Part shown: piece after piece, positions 10,579-20,609 of the stretch
Layout of the letters: the number at the start of each line of letters is the position of its first letter
Position numbering within the stretch: position 1 is the stretch's first letter
NCBI RefSeq assembly: GCF_038502225.1
Contig: NW_027195525.1
Coordinates: 69,501 to 133,500 of the forward strand
Length of the DNA stretch: 64,000 nucleotides
DNA from: Cherax quadricarinatus
Taxonomy: Eukaryota; Arthropoda; Malacostraca; Decapoda; Parastacidae
Direction of reading: 5' to 3'
The notes under the pieces: generated by a model
Database searches by the model: none
What the model was told of the DNA's origin: nothing
Seen by the model: only the letters and a program-made list of their open reading frames with translations
Position numbers and translations under genes: made by a program

Positions 10579-12060
10579 ACAATGTCCAACCTAAAAGCCT
10601 ATGTAGTGTAGTGTATGTTTTGCTCCATTTTTGTTCAAATTTCACAGTACAATCTCTTAGTAATTAAATAATCAACTACCTCATTTTGTGATTTTACTAG
10701 TAAGCATAAGTCACCATATGTAATTTTCTTATTTACTATTGTTTGCTTAAATATTAGCTGAATTGATACTTTCTGTGTCCATATTACTACATCATATTTT
10801 TTTAAATACTATTAATTGATATTACTTACTAAAATTAATAATTAATTACCATTTTTACTATCAGAACAATTTACTCTTAACATTTTTGACATCATTTAAT
10901 TACCATTACTTGTCTAATTACCATAACCTGTTTTAATACCACATTTACTATCTTGGAGTACTCTTAATTACCTTGTACTGCCAAATAACCTCTAGTATAA
11001 CTACCAGTGCAATACTGAATGAAATAAACATTACTTTTTCACTTTTTTTGTAATCATTATTACTTACTAAAATTTTATTAAACACCATATTTACTACCAG
11101 TCAATTTTACTTTTGTACATTAATCATTATCTTATACTTTTCATAACATTTTATTGCCAAATTTTCAAGTTTGTATATTCAACTCCAACCTTTATATTAT
11201 CCTTTGTACCTGTGTACCTGTGTACATGTGTACCTGTGTACCTGTCTACCATCTTACTATCATATTATAACCAAGACATTGCCATTGTTATTTTTTACTT
11301 ATTATTCTTTTGGTACTTTAATTTGTGAATTTTATTTTGTCAATTTAAATCTAGTTATACTCTTGATCTTGTTAACAACCTATATCAGACCCTAGTGCAA
11401 TTGCAAGTACCATTTTAATTTGTATTTTTATATTATAAGTTTAAATTATAAGTTTATATTATAGGTCCTACACTAAGATTATTTTCTTATTTTAGTGACT
11501 ATATTGTGTGCGCAATTAGTGTATATTTCAATTCTATCATTGTTCAGGCCCTTAACTATCTTTAGCTAACTAGTACCAACTACCTCATATTATTTTTTTT
11601 TACTTATTATAGTACAATACATTGCTCAACTTATTATATATAACAAATCAGATCTTACTCCCAAATCAATATTATATCATAGTGACTATCTGTCATTTTA
11701 ACTTTGTTTACCATTACTTAATTTAGTCCCTTATATTTTTTCTCTTTTATTTTAGCTTTATATAACAACCTTAGTTCATATATTCACAATTGTTAAAATA
11801 ATCAAGGTGCTATTCTCAGGTGCTAAAGTGTAATAAGCTCATTATTGTGCCATTATATTCATTTATTTGATTACCACTTCTTTGTTCACCACAAATTATT
11901 TTAGTCCCTTTTATATTGCCTCATTTATTTTAGCTTTAAAGAGCTATCTTAGCTCATATTCTTTTTACATTTGTTAAAATAATTCAGGTGCTATTTTATA
12001 GCTTTAGAATATTTACTTTGTTTTATACTTAATTCTAACTATAGATTCACTATAAATCTT
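10579..12060 (+). other. long AT-rich spacer between ORF1 remnant and ORF2 of LINE C
   Basis: About 1.5 kb of very AT-rich DNA contains partly repeated blocks, for example TTAGTCCCTT.TATT.. followed by TTTATTTTAGCTTTA at about 11725-11762 and 11900-11940. A short imperfect run of (TGTACC/TGTG) lies at 11203-11240. I see no credible gene. Its position suggests the inter-ORF spacer of LINE C. Confidence 0.45.
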
Positions 12061-13659
12061 ATGATTACAAGCATTGATCCTGATACCAACCTCTTATTTA
12101 ATGACTTAAATGAATCAAACAGTAACTGTAATTACTACACAGCAGAACAATCAAAGGCACTTCTCAGAGCCAACAACAACATAACTGTCTTTAACTACAA
12201 TATCAGATCTTTAAGCAAACATTACGATGACCTCATAGCATTACTAAATTCCCTGCATGCCAGTATGTCCATCATTACTCTCACCGAAACCTGGCTAAAG
12301 CCTGATACTACAGATGTCTATGCCATTCCTGGTTACACAGCCATACAGAACTGTAGGCCAGATCAAAAAGGGGGTGGCACAGCTATATACTACTCAGACC
12401 AACTAGAATGTATCACTAATACTTGCACATGGGATGAACATGGGGAATATATAATAGCTAAATTCAAATCCATTGTAGCGCTCTTAAGTGGTGATATCCG
12501 AATTAATCCAGGACCTCAAACTATTGTGCAGAGGCAAAACAGACAGATAAATGACAGTGATAATGACGGTCTAGTAGCTAGGAATGATAACCTTAACTCC
12601 ATAAGTAATGCATACATAGGTCAATGTGAGACAATACAGCCATTATTATCTCAAACACTACCAAACAGGTGCATACACTGTACTAAAGTACACATGAAAA
12701 ACAGAAAAGGCACCTTATGTAAAATGTGTAAGGGGTGGGTGCATGATGGATGTATGTACAATTATAGCAACGGTGCCAGAATTCATTTTGTGTGTAACAA
12801 ATGCACTTTGGCACAGTTACCCTTTAGCAATGATGACATTGATTTACCTAATTTTAATACAAATGACCCATTGCCATATATTGATGATTATAATTGTTTT
12901 ATGAAAACAGGCCTTCACTTTATTCATGTCAACGCAAGATCACTTCTTCCTAAATTGGCAGAGATTAGGATTCTAGCTAACAAAATTAGGGCGGCAGTTA
13001 TAACCATCTCTAAATCCTGGTTGGATGATACGGTGACTGACGATGAGGTCAAAATAGAAGGTTACAATATAAAACGCTTAGATAGGAACAGAAAGGGTGG
13101 TGGAGTATGTGCCTACATTAGAAATGACTTAGCTTACAACCCAAGACCTGATTTAAATAACAATAAACTGGAGATTCTATGGTTTGAAGCACTGCTTCCC
13201 AAGACCAAACCCATCTTAGTAGGAACTAGTTACCGCCCTCCTACCCAGGACCAGTTCTTAGAAGTCTTTTCCAGAGTATTGTCCGGACTTGAAAACAATT
13301 GCGAGACAATAATACTGGGCGACTTCAATATCTGTTTTCAGCAGCAAAATAATGGGCTGTGCAAAAGGTATAAGCAAATTCTATGTTTAAATAGTTACAT
13401 TCAACTAATTAATACACCAACCCGGATCACACAGTTCTCAGCCGCCCTAATTGACCACATACTTTGTAACCGCGCTGAGAACATTAGTCAGTCAGGCGTC
13501 ATTACCACAGGTCTTAGTGATCATTTCATCATTTACTGCACCAGGAAAATCACTAGGGATAGGACAGGTCTACACAGGACAATAAAAATGAGGTCAACTA
13601 GAAACTACAGTAAAGAAACACTGGAAATAGGCTACACAATTGTGACTGGACAGAGATAA
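12061..13659 (+). CDS. chimeric LINE frame: LINE C endonuclease start fused to LINE B 2A-PHD-endonuclease
   Basis: This is one 532-codon frame with two sources. Residues 1 to about 138 are the start of an endonuclease domain (FNYNIRSL, LTETWL, KGGGTAIYY) of LINE C type. At residues 144-152 GDIRINPGP follows, close to the 2A-like motif D(V/I)ExNPGP known near the N-terminus of ORF2 in CR1/L2-type LINEs. A Cys/His-rich PHD-like finger (CIHC...CKMC..WVHDGC...CNKC, about 204-248) and a second endonuclease (HVNARSL, SKSWL, TSYRPP, GDFNIC, DHILCN, SDHF, about 284-490) complete it. The catalytic Glu expected in the ETW block reads Lys (SKSW). The frame ends early by a frameshift before the RT. It is a retrotransposon relic rather than a host gene. 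Confidence 0.75.
   Translation: MITSIDPDTNLLFNDLNESNSNCNYYTAEQSKALLRANNNITVFNYNIRSLSKHYDDLIALLNSLHASMSIITLTETWLKPDTTDVYAIPGYTAIQNCRPDQKGGGTAIYYSDQLECITNTCTWDEHGEYIIAKFKSIVALLSGDIRINPGPQTIVQRQNRQINDSDNDGLVARNDNLNSISNAYIGQCETIQPLLSQTLPNRCIHCTKVHMKNRKGTLCKMCKGWVHDGCMYNYSNGARIHFVCNKCTLAQLPFSNDDIDLPNFNTNDPLPYIDDYNCFMKTGLHFIHVNARSLLPKLAEIRILANKIRAAVITISKSWLDDTVTDDEVKIEGYNIKRLDRNRKGGGVCAYIRNDLAYNPRPDLNNNKLEILWFEALLPKTKPILVGTSYRPPTQDQFLEVFSRVLSGLENNCETIILGDFNICFQQQNNGLCKRYKQILCLNSYIQLINTPTRITQFSAALIDHILCNRAENISQSGVITTGLSDHFIIYCTRKITRDRTGLHRTIKMRSTRNYSKETLEIGYTIVTGQR
12490..12516 (+). other. 2A-like ribosome-skipping motif in LINE B ORF2
   Basis: The nine codons encode GDIRINPGP. The NPGP end, where translation skips the Gly-Pro bond in viral and LINE 2A peptides, is intact. 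The usual Glu of DIExNPGP is replaced by Arg. A short hydrophobic stretch (IVALLS) precedes it, as in known examples. Activity in this variant is not assured. Confidence 0.65.
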
Positions 13660-15772
13660 CAAGTTGCACGGACGTAAATGATGCCTGGGAAAAATTCAAA
13701 ACAATGTTCAGTACCATCCTTGATAATATTGCACCAGTTAAAGAGGTTAGGATTAAATGAAGAACTGAACCCTGGATGACTACTGAGATATTAGATAATA
13801 TGAAATTCAGAGACCAACTGCTAAAAAGATTTAAAGCAAACAGACAGGATACTGCAGCACTTAATGAATTCCAAAGGGTGAGGAACAGAGTACAGAGACT
13901 TATAAAAGGAGCAAAGGCAAAGCACTACTGCTCAAAAATTGAAGAGTATAAGCATAACCCCAGAAAGCTCTGGCAACAACTAAAACAGTTGGGGTATAGC
14001 CAGAAGCCAGTAGATAGGTCTAACATAGTACTCACTATCGATAATGAGGTATGCCACGAAACATCTAAGGTGGCAAATTGCTTTAATTCCTACTACACAT
14101 CTGTTGCATCAACACTAGTAAGTAAACTACCAGCTGCATCAAATACCTTTAACACAGACTCTGATAAGTTTCAAACATACTATATCAATAAAGGGGTAAC
14201 CCCAAACAGTTGTCAACTAGTAAGTGTATCTCATGACTTTATTCAAAAAGAACTAAGCAGGTTAAACCCAACTAAGAGCACAGGCCCTGATAACATCCCG
14301 TCTAAGTTCCTAAAAGTTGGTGCTTCTGAACTGTCAATCCCTACTGCTCACATAATAAATCTATCAATCACCACTAATACCATACCGGAGGGGTTCAAGG
14401 AGGCCAGAGTTACTCCTATCTTCAAGAAAAATAGTAGGTCTGATGTCAGCAACTACAGGCCCGTTAGTATACTCAGTATAATATCCAAAATTCTAGAGAG
14501 GGCGGTGTACTCTCAAGTAGTTAAGTACCTCAATGACAACAATCGGGCTTTAGAAGATCTTACTCAACCGACACCTCCCTAATTAATCTGATGGATTACC
14601 TGAGAACTGAAATGTCAAAGGGGAACCTCATAGGTATGGTAACCTTAGACCTGCAAAAGACCTTTGATACTGTCAACCATAATATATTATGTAAGAAAGT
14701 TCAAGCTATCGGTATAGGTTCTGTAGACCGGTTTAAGTCCTACCTTAGCAACAGGAGACAAATTGTCAAAATCAACAAAACGGAATCAGAACCCCTGCCG
14801 ATAGCGTGTGGAGTTCCCCAAGGTAGTATTCTGGGTCCCTTATTATTCTTATGTTATGTCAATGGCATGCCTATCAGTGTCAAGTGTAAACTCCTACTGT
14901 ATGCAGATGACAGTGCCCTGTTAGTGTCAGGTAAAGACCCACAAGATATAGCTAATGTTTTAACACTGGAACTGGAGTCCTGCAGCAAATGGTTAGTAGA
15001 CAACAAACTATCATTACACCTCGGGAAAACTGAAGCCATTCTCTTCGGCACAAAACATAAACTGAGAAGGGCAAATAATTTTAATGTCCAGTGTAATGGG
15101 GAGCCCATCACTTTGGTTTCATCAGAAAAATATCTGGGAATCCCCTTTGACCCATGCATGTCAGGAGAATTGATAGGGAACAGTGTAGTAAAGAAAGCGA
15201 ATGCCAAACTGAAATTCCTGTATAGACAAGCACAGTGTCTACCTACTGAGGCTCGCAAGACCCTATGTCTAGCCCTTATACAATGCCATATGGATTACGC
15301 TTGCTCTTCATGGTACTCTGCCTTGACAAAAAAACTGAAAGATAGACTGCAAATCACCCAGAACAAAATCGTAAGATTCATCCTGGGGCTGGGACCAAGA
15401 GAACATGTAGGCCAGGATGAATTACAGCAGTTGGATATGCTGAATGTTGAAGACAGAGTAAAACAATTGAAGCTAAATCATGTTTATAAAATTGCTCACA
15501 AACAGTGTCCAGAATATCTTGCTGTCAATTTTGTCAAGGTTGGGAACCAAAGTAATCATAGTACTAGGGGGAGAGAGCACAACTTTGTAGTACTCACAGT
15601 CATTGGCCAGGCTTCAAACACCTTTTATTGTACAGCAATCAAGGAATGGAACAGACTACCTGCACATGTCAAAGCCAGTCATAGCATGAACCAGTTCAAG
15701 AAGAGTGTCAAAAGGTGTCTGATGAATGTAGCTACAGAAAGGGAGGGGAATGATTTTCTATTTTTTAGCTAA
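13660..15772 (+). pseudogene. reverse transcriptase of LINE B copy B
   Basis: The RT and C-terminal part lies in two long frames, 13776-14582 and 14591-15772. Blocks in order are the basic linker RVQRLIKGAKAKHYC, TGPDNIPSKFLK, ARVTPIFKKNSRSDVSNYRP, LDLQKTFDTVNHN, GVPQGSILGPLLFL and catalytic YADDSALL. Then come HLGKTEAILFG, EKYLGIPFDP, DYACSSWYSAL and FYCTAIKEWNRLP, ending with FKKSVKRCL. A deletion near 14545 removes the segment around HSGF and shifts the frame, and another shift lies near 13660. Otherwise the catalytic core is well kept. The family is CR1/L2-like by motif spacing. Confidence 0.8.
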
Positions 15773-16073
15773 CATACGTGTAAATTTTACCTTATTCCTA
15801 GTAATGACCCTCGTATTGTAGATAGTCTTAATGACCCTTGTGTAGTAGATAGTCTTTTTACTATGATAATAAGATGTTATCTTCATTATAGAATAATAGG
15901 AAAATATTATAACCTTCATATTATAATAATAAGGTAAAAGGACCCCAATGGAAATAAGTCACTCTGTCTGACTTTTTTTGGGTTATCCTAGGTTCTCTAC
16001 ACATATGCTGCTATGTATGATAATTCTATGTAACTGTATTTGTGTATACCTGAATAAACTTACTTACTTATTT
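15773..16073 (+). other. 3' UTR and (ACTT)n tail of LINE B, with a SINE-core patch
   Basis: It ends CCTGAATAAACTTACTTACT. At 15938-15992 it carries AGGACCCCAATGGAAATAAG and GGGTTATCCT, body motifs of SINE G, which copy A lacks at the same place. This is a small insertion or gene-conversion patch. Confidence 0.6.
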
Positions 16074-17436
16074 ACTAAGGGTCACCCCGATCCATAAAGG
16101 AGGAGACCACACAGACTTGAAAAACTATAGGCCAATATCCAACTTACACCCTCTCTCTAAAATCTTTGAAAAATTAATCCATAAGCGTGTCTATTCCTAC
16201 CTCTTCTCCCACAACATACTCAACCCCTGTCAATTTGGGTTCAGGATTAATAAAAATACTAACGATGCTATTATACACATGCTAGAACACATATACACTG
16301 CAACAGAGAAAAAGGAAGTCCCACTGAGGATCTTCATTGACTTACATAAAGCTTTTGATACAGTTGACCATGACTTGCTCCACATAAAATTGTCGCACTA
16401 TGGTATAAGAGGGCACTCCCTCAACTACCCAAAGTCATACCTCAGCAACAGAAGCCAATATGTGAACACAAATGGGGCAAACTCTTCCACACAGCCAATT
16501 ACAGTTGGTGTCCCACAGGGAAGTGTCCTTGGCCCTCTTCTCTTTCTCATATACATAAATAACCTACCAAATGCATCACAACTACTCAAACCCACACTAT
16601 TTGCAGATAACACTACATACGTGTTCTCTCACCCGAGCCCAGTCATGCTAGCCAATACTGTAAATACCGAATTACAGAAAATCTCAACATGGATGAGGAC
16701 CAACAAACTTACTCTAAATATTGACAAAACCTACTTCATTCAGTTTGGTAACAGAGCTACAGATGTGTCTCTTAACATAATGATAAACGGATCACCTATC
16801 ACAAAACTCACAGAGGGAAAATTCTTAGGAATCCACCTTGATAATAGACTCAAATTTCAAACACATATACAACAAATTTCCAAAAAAATTTCCAAGACCG
16901 TAGGCATACTATCGAAGATACGGTACTATGTTCCACAGTCAGCCCTCCTGGCCCTATATCACTCACTTATTTACCCCTATCTCACCTATGGAATTTGTGC
17001 ATGGGGCTCAACAACAATAAACCATCTCAGACCATTAATTACCCAACAAAAGGCTGCAGTCAGAATGATAATAAATTCCCACTACAGGCAGCACACTCCA
17101 CCAATATTCAAAACTCTAAACCTACTCACCATACAAAACATCCATACTTATTACTGCACCTATTACATACATAGAACACTTAACTCTGATATAAACCCTC
17201 CCCTCAAACATCTCCTTGCCAACCTCAACAGAACACATGACCATAACACAAGGCACAGATCACTCTTTGATGTTCCTCGTGTCCATCTCACGCTATGCAA
17301 AAACTCAATGCACATAAAAGGCCCTAAAATCTGGAATTCATTACCTGTGAATATAAAAGAAACACTGTCTGTTTATAAATTCAAGTCTCTTCTCAAAAAT
17401 CACTTACTCGCCCACAACCAAATAAATACTGAATAA
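16074..17436 (+). pseudogene. reverse transcriptase of LINE C (long open frame, catalytic Asp changed)
   Basis: The frame from 16117 is open for 439 codons. Blocks in order are RVTPIHKGGD (just before the first Met), [49 protein letters not shown] and the catalytic site, which reads FADN rather than FADD. TLNIDKTYFIQFG, GKFLGIHLDN and TYGICAWGSTT follow, then the C-terminal PPIFKTLNLL to GPKIWNSLP. The Asp-to-Asn change (GAC in the copy near 22000, AAC here) should abolish metal binding. The upstream RT and endonuclease are missing because LINE B lies there. The family belongs to the CR1/L2-Jockey group. Confidence 0.85.
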
Positions 17437-17786
17437 TTTTATCTTATAAATTGTATCTCATATATGTATCTCATTATTGTTTCTCATAAATGTCAACCTG
17501 TGACCCAATCAAACTTTGTTACTATTTAACTTCATTACCTAACATAATACTCCATTCCACTGATTACACAGCAACACAGTAAATGACCATATAACCTGTC
17601 TTTGTAATACTCATTTGTACTAAATTGTTATCTGTTTTACAATAATGTTTTTACCACTGAATATATCATTGCTTAGTTAATCTTAAGTTAATTTTAAGCT
17701 GCCCATAATGTTCTGCATACAAGTGGCTTTGGCATGTTGCACTGTAATAACTGTATTACTTTGCACTTCACTGTATCATGTTCAAA

Positions 17787-17821
<35 letters not shown>

Positions 17822-17826
17822 ATACA

Positions 17827-17869
<43 letters not shown>

Positions 17870-17870
17870 A
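17437..17870 (+). other. LINE C 3' UTR and (AAAT)n tail
   Basis: It matches 3290-3704. It includes CTGCCCATAATG.TCTGCATACAAG.GGCTTTGGCATG, similar to the stem-like GCCCGAAATGCCTAGCCATG end of the LINE C copies at 23090 and 32150. It is followed by about 20 AAAT units from 17784. Confidence 0.8.
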
Positions 17871-18342
17871 ACACTCAGATGTTTTCCCTATTTTTGCTGT
17901 GATATTTTAATATAGTTTAACATATGTGTAACTTACCCAGGATAACAAACGTCAGACAGTGACTTATTTCCACTGTGATCCTTCTAATATCTTAAACTTT
18001 TAAAGGCCAGGTGTAAGTTAGAGTAGAGCACTGTGCTCCAGCACTGGTACTTTACCTCTGTCATCGCTGATACATCAATAATATTGTATATTGAGGAGTC
18101 CAAGTTGTTGTTGCTGTGAGGACGTCCATTGTTGTTGTTGTTGTTGTTAAGGGCCACCACAGTGTACGCTGCACTCAACTCTCTCTCTCGGAGCAGTGGG
18201 GGGAAAAATGTCAAATTTTATAATTCATCAACATTTGTTCCGACGGAACAAATGTTGGTAGTTTTAACATTTGTTCTGTAGAAAAATCATGTAGTTAACG
18301 TACATAAGATCACTAATAGATTGCCACAAGAGTTAAAGCAAA
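17871..18342. other. mixed non-coding repeats
   Basis: It contains a minus-strand SINE G body remnant at about 17935-17987, a (GTT)n run near 18122-18148 and a perfect 29-base palindrome at 18229-18257. I recognise no gene. Confidence 0.5.
18229..18257. repeat. perfect palindrome
   Basis: Two 14-base arms (CAACATTTGTTCCG and its exact complement) flank a single A. A partial third copy of the arm follows at about 18263-18276. It may be the terminus of an unidentified DNA element. Confidence 0.8.
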
Positions 18343-18343
18343 T

Positions 18344-18375
18344 TATACTACTACTACTACTACTACTACTACTAA
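18344..18375 (+). repeat. (ACT)n microsatellite
   Basis: About ten ACT units lie directly before the LINE D frame. Confidence 0.9.
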
Positions 18376-19690
18376 CCAGCAAAATGAAGCTCTCAGGACT
18401 ATTCTTGGCTGTCCCAGATCTACAAAAGTTCTTAACATGAGGAAGGAGCTTGGTATTTCTAGTATCAGTGATAGGATTGTTGAAATTAACACTGTACTCG
18501 GTATTAGAATGTTGAGAAACGAACCAGACACTGTCACAGTGAATCTTACCAAGTGTCTAGAGGTAAATACACACAGATCTAAATGGATTGTGAAAACGTG
18601 CAATTGCATTAAGTTTTATAACCTGCATGAACTGTATCACTGTAGGCAACAAGAGCATTTCACCCCTCCATGGAAGATGTGTTCATTTAATATCACATAC
18701 CTACAAGTTCCTCCCAAGAAGCTCATTGCTAGTAATCCCTTCCTTAAATCTCTTGTTAGAGCAACTGCTCAAGAAGAAATTTTTTGCCTAGCTGGTAGTA
18801 ATAAGTTATCACAAGTTATATACACTGATGGATCTAAACAGGAGTCTTCTGGCAGGGCTGCATCTGCTCTTGTTGCCACCTCCCTAGTTAAGAACGATAA
18901 TAAATTTGTTGAGTTAGGCATAAGAATTAACAACTGGGCGTCTACACTGCAAACTGAATTGTTTGCAATCCTAATGGCGCTAAAGCTAACCTATGACACT
19001 GAGCTTGACTCTATCATCATTACTGATTCTATGTCATCATTGAAGGCTCTTGGCTCATATAATGACTCCAACAACATGCTCATTGGGGAAGCCAGGTATA
19101 GATACTCAAAAATTAGGGACAAAGGAATTAATGTACAATTGCTATGGATCCCATCACACATTGGATTACTCCTTCATGATAAAGTTGATATGTTAGCCAA
19201 GAAGAGTATCCAGAAGAAGAACGTAGAATATAACTTTGGTATAACTGTGTCTAGCATTAGGAATAATATTAGGAGAGAAGTAAATAATGAAGATGATTGT
19301 TATAGGAATGCAGTTAAAAGCCTGAGTAGATCTATAACCCACTATGATAACATGAACGTAGATAAGTATGTTTATGGAGCAACTTGCAATGTGAACAGAC
19401 TGACTGATGTTGTAGTGGCCAGGCTTAGGCTTGGTTACAAGTACTTCTGGCAGTTTGGGAGACACACAGATGATGATCAAACTAAATGTAAATTATGTGA
19501 TCAGGCATATGGTCACTCTCTTGAACACTATGTGCTTTTAATTGTCCACTTATTGAGGAATACAGAGACAGACAGTATAATAACCTATGTGACATGTCAA
19601 GATATCTTATTAATGAAAATAAGATACCAGATATACTAAGCAAATTTCCTAAATTTGCTTGTAACAGATAAGTGAACTATAGATATGTAG
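18376..19690 (+). pseudogene. LINE D, copy 1: RT C-terminus plus RNase H domain
   Basis: This is a 5'-truncated LINE whose preserved part encodes the end of the RT region (QNEALRTILGCPRSTK, LNMRKELGI), a spacer, and a full RNase H domain. The RNase H motifs are YTDGSK (first Asp), TELFAIL (Glu), ITDSMSS (Asp), WIPSHIG (His) and DKVDMLAK (last Asp). A C-terminal zinc-binding block follows (CKLC, then H...H). All catalytic residues are present. A frameshift at about 19540 replaces the expected C.LIEEYRDRQ end. RNase H-bearing LINEs belong to the I/Jockey/LOA/R1 groups, where this activity removes template RNA. Confidence 0.85.
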
Positions 19691-19715
19691 ATATAAATCC
19701 ATATGTATTCCTGTT

Positions 19716-19919
19716 AACCCTTTGGGGCCTAGTTCCTAGGCCTTTTGTGTACCCACATGCTCTCGCGCTACCGTCCACAGGATGGATATGGGGTGCACAA
19801 TAAACTAGCCACTTCGGTGGCAAAATCTAAATCTACTACTAACCATACCCCGGCCGGGATTGAACCCGCGGTCATAGAGTCTCAAAACTCCAGCCCGTCG
19901 TGTTAGCCACGGGCTAACT
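19716..19919 (-). mobile_element. composite repeat with tRNA-like promoter (SINE J)
   Basis: On the minus strand GTTAGCCCGTGGCTAAC and GGTTCAATCCC (complement at 19857-19868) look like the A and B boxes of an RNA polymerase III promoter in a tRNA-derived head. The other end carries the CCACAGGATGG.TATGGGGTGCA.AATAAA block shared with repeat H. Confidence 0.6.
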
Positions 19920-19996
19920 ACTACTACTACTGCTACTACTACTACTACTACTACTACTATTACTACTGCTACTACTACTACTACTACTACTACTAA
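19917..19996 (+). repeat. (CTA)n microsatellite
   Basis: Interrupted CTA/TAC triplets lie between two SINE-like repeats. Confidence 0.9.
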
Positions 19997-20180
19997 TATA
20001 ATATCTTTATTTTACTACAAGTACATGTACAGGGTATACAGTCCTAGCTGATTACAATGACATACTACTATATAGAAAGTTCCTTGTTATGCTCCGGAGG
20101 CATTTCGGGCAAATTAGGTCAGTGTCCCAGGATGCGACCCACACCAGTCGACTAACACCCAGGTACCCATTTTACTGATG
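19997..20180 (-). mobile_element. SINE K, sharing its body with SINE G and its tail with LINE C
   Basis: On the minus strand it reads GGTACCTGGGTGTTAGTCGA and TGTGGGTCGCATCCTGGGA, as in SINE G. It then has TTTGCCCGAAATGCCT (complement at 20098-20113), identical to the 3' UTR of LINE C at 23088-23103, and ends near AATAAAGATATTATATTA. The shared tail fits a SINE that uses LINE C machinery. Confidence 0.6.
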
Positions 20181-20224
20181 GGAAACATTTTTCACATTTA
20201 TTGTGGAGACAACACCTATGATGG

Positions 20225-20594
20225 ACATAAGTGTTTTCCCGACACTTCACATTCTCGCCTTCCATGTCTTTCTTCACATCGCCTTCACTGTTTCACTACT
20301 TACTAATTTCCCATTACCTCTGCATGTTGTTGACTTTGCAGACCATACTGGCCTGCAAAATGTTACTGTTACGCTCTGTTAGCCGATCATGGGTTAATTA
20401 ATGACAGTGGAATACTCGAGGCCTTAGGAGTAATCCAGGGAAGCTTCAGGTGTTACTCTGGCATTTTTTCTTGTTTGCTGTTTATAAGAACCAAAATGGC
20501 TTTCAGCAGTTTTTCGCCTCTTCTTTGGCTATATCTTATTACATTCATCGGATCCTTTAGCCGATGGGACTTTTAATGAAAGTGTACCTCTTGT
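20225..20594. other. unassigned DNA
   Basis: I see no recognised frame or repeat. LINE C homology starts at about 20610. Confidence 0.4.
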
Positions 20595-20609
20595 GTGCCA
20601 CGGTATACC

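Larger units (their letters stand above)
12476..16073 (+). mobile_element. CR1-like LINE, family B, copy B (near full length)
   Basis: The copy contains 2A-like, PHD-like, endonuclease and RT regions, a 3' UTR and an (ACTT)n tail. It sits between the 5' part of a LINE C and a LINE C segment that resumes inside the RT at 16074. About 1 kb or more of LINE C expected between these points is missing, so the insertion came with a deletion or two separate C copies are involved. The start near 12476 is where LINE C homology gives way to the 2A-bearing sequence. No target duplication was found. Confidence 0.7.

Noticed and set aside
19850..19919. Possible tRNA gene on the minus strand
   Set aside because: B box and A-box-like sequence occur, but the stems do not close well and a repeat body is attached, so it is treated as a SINE.
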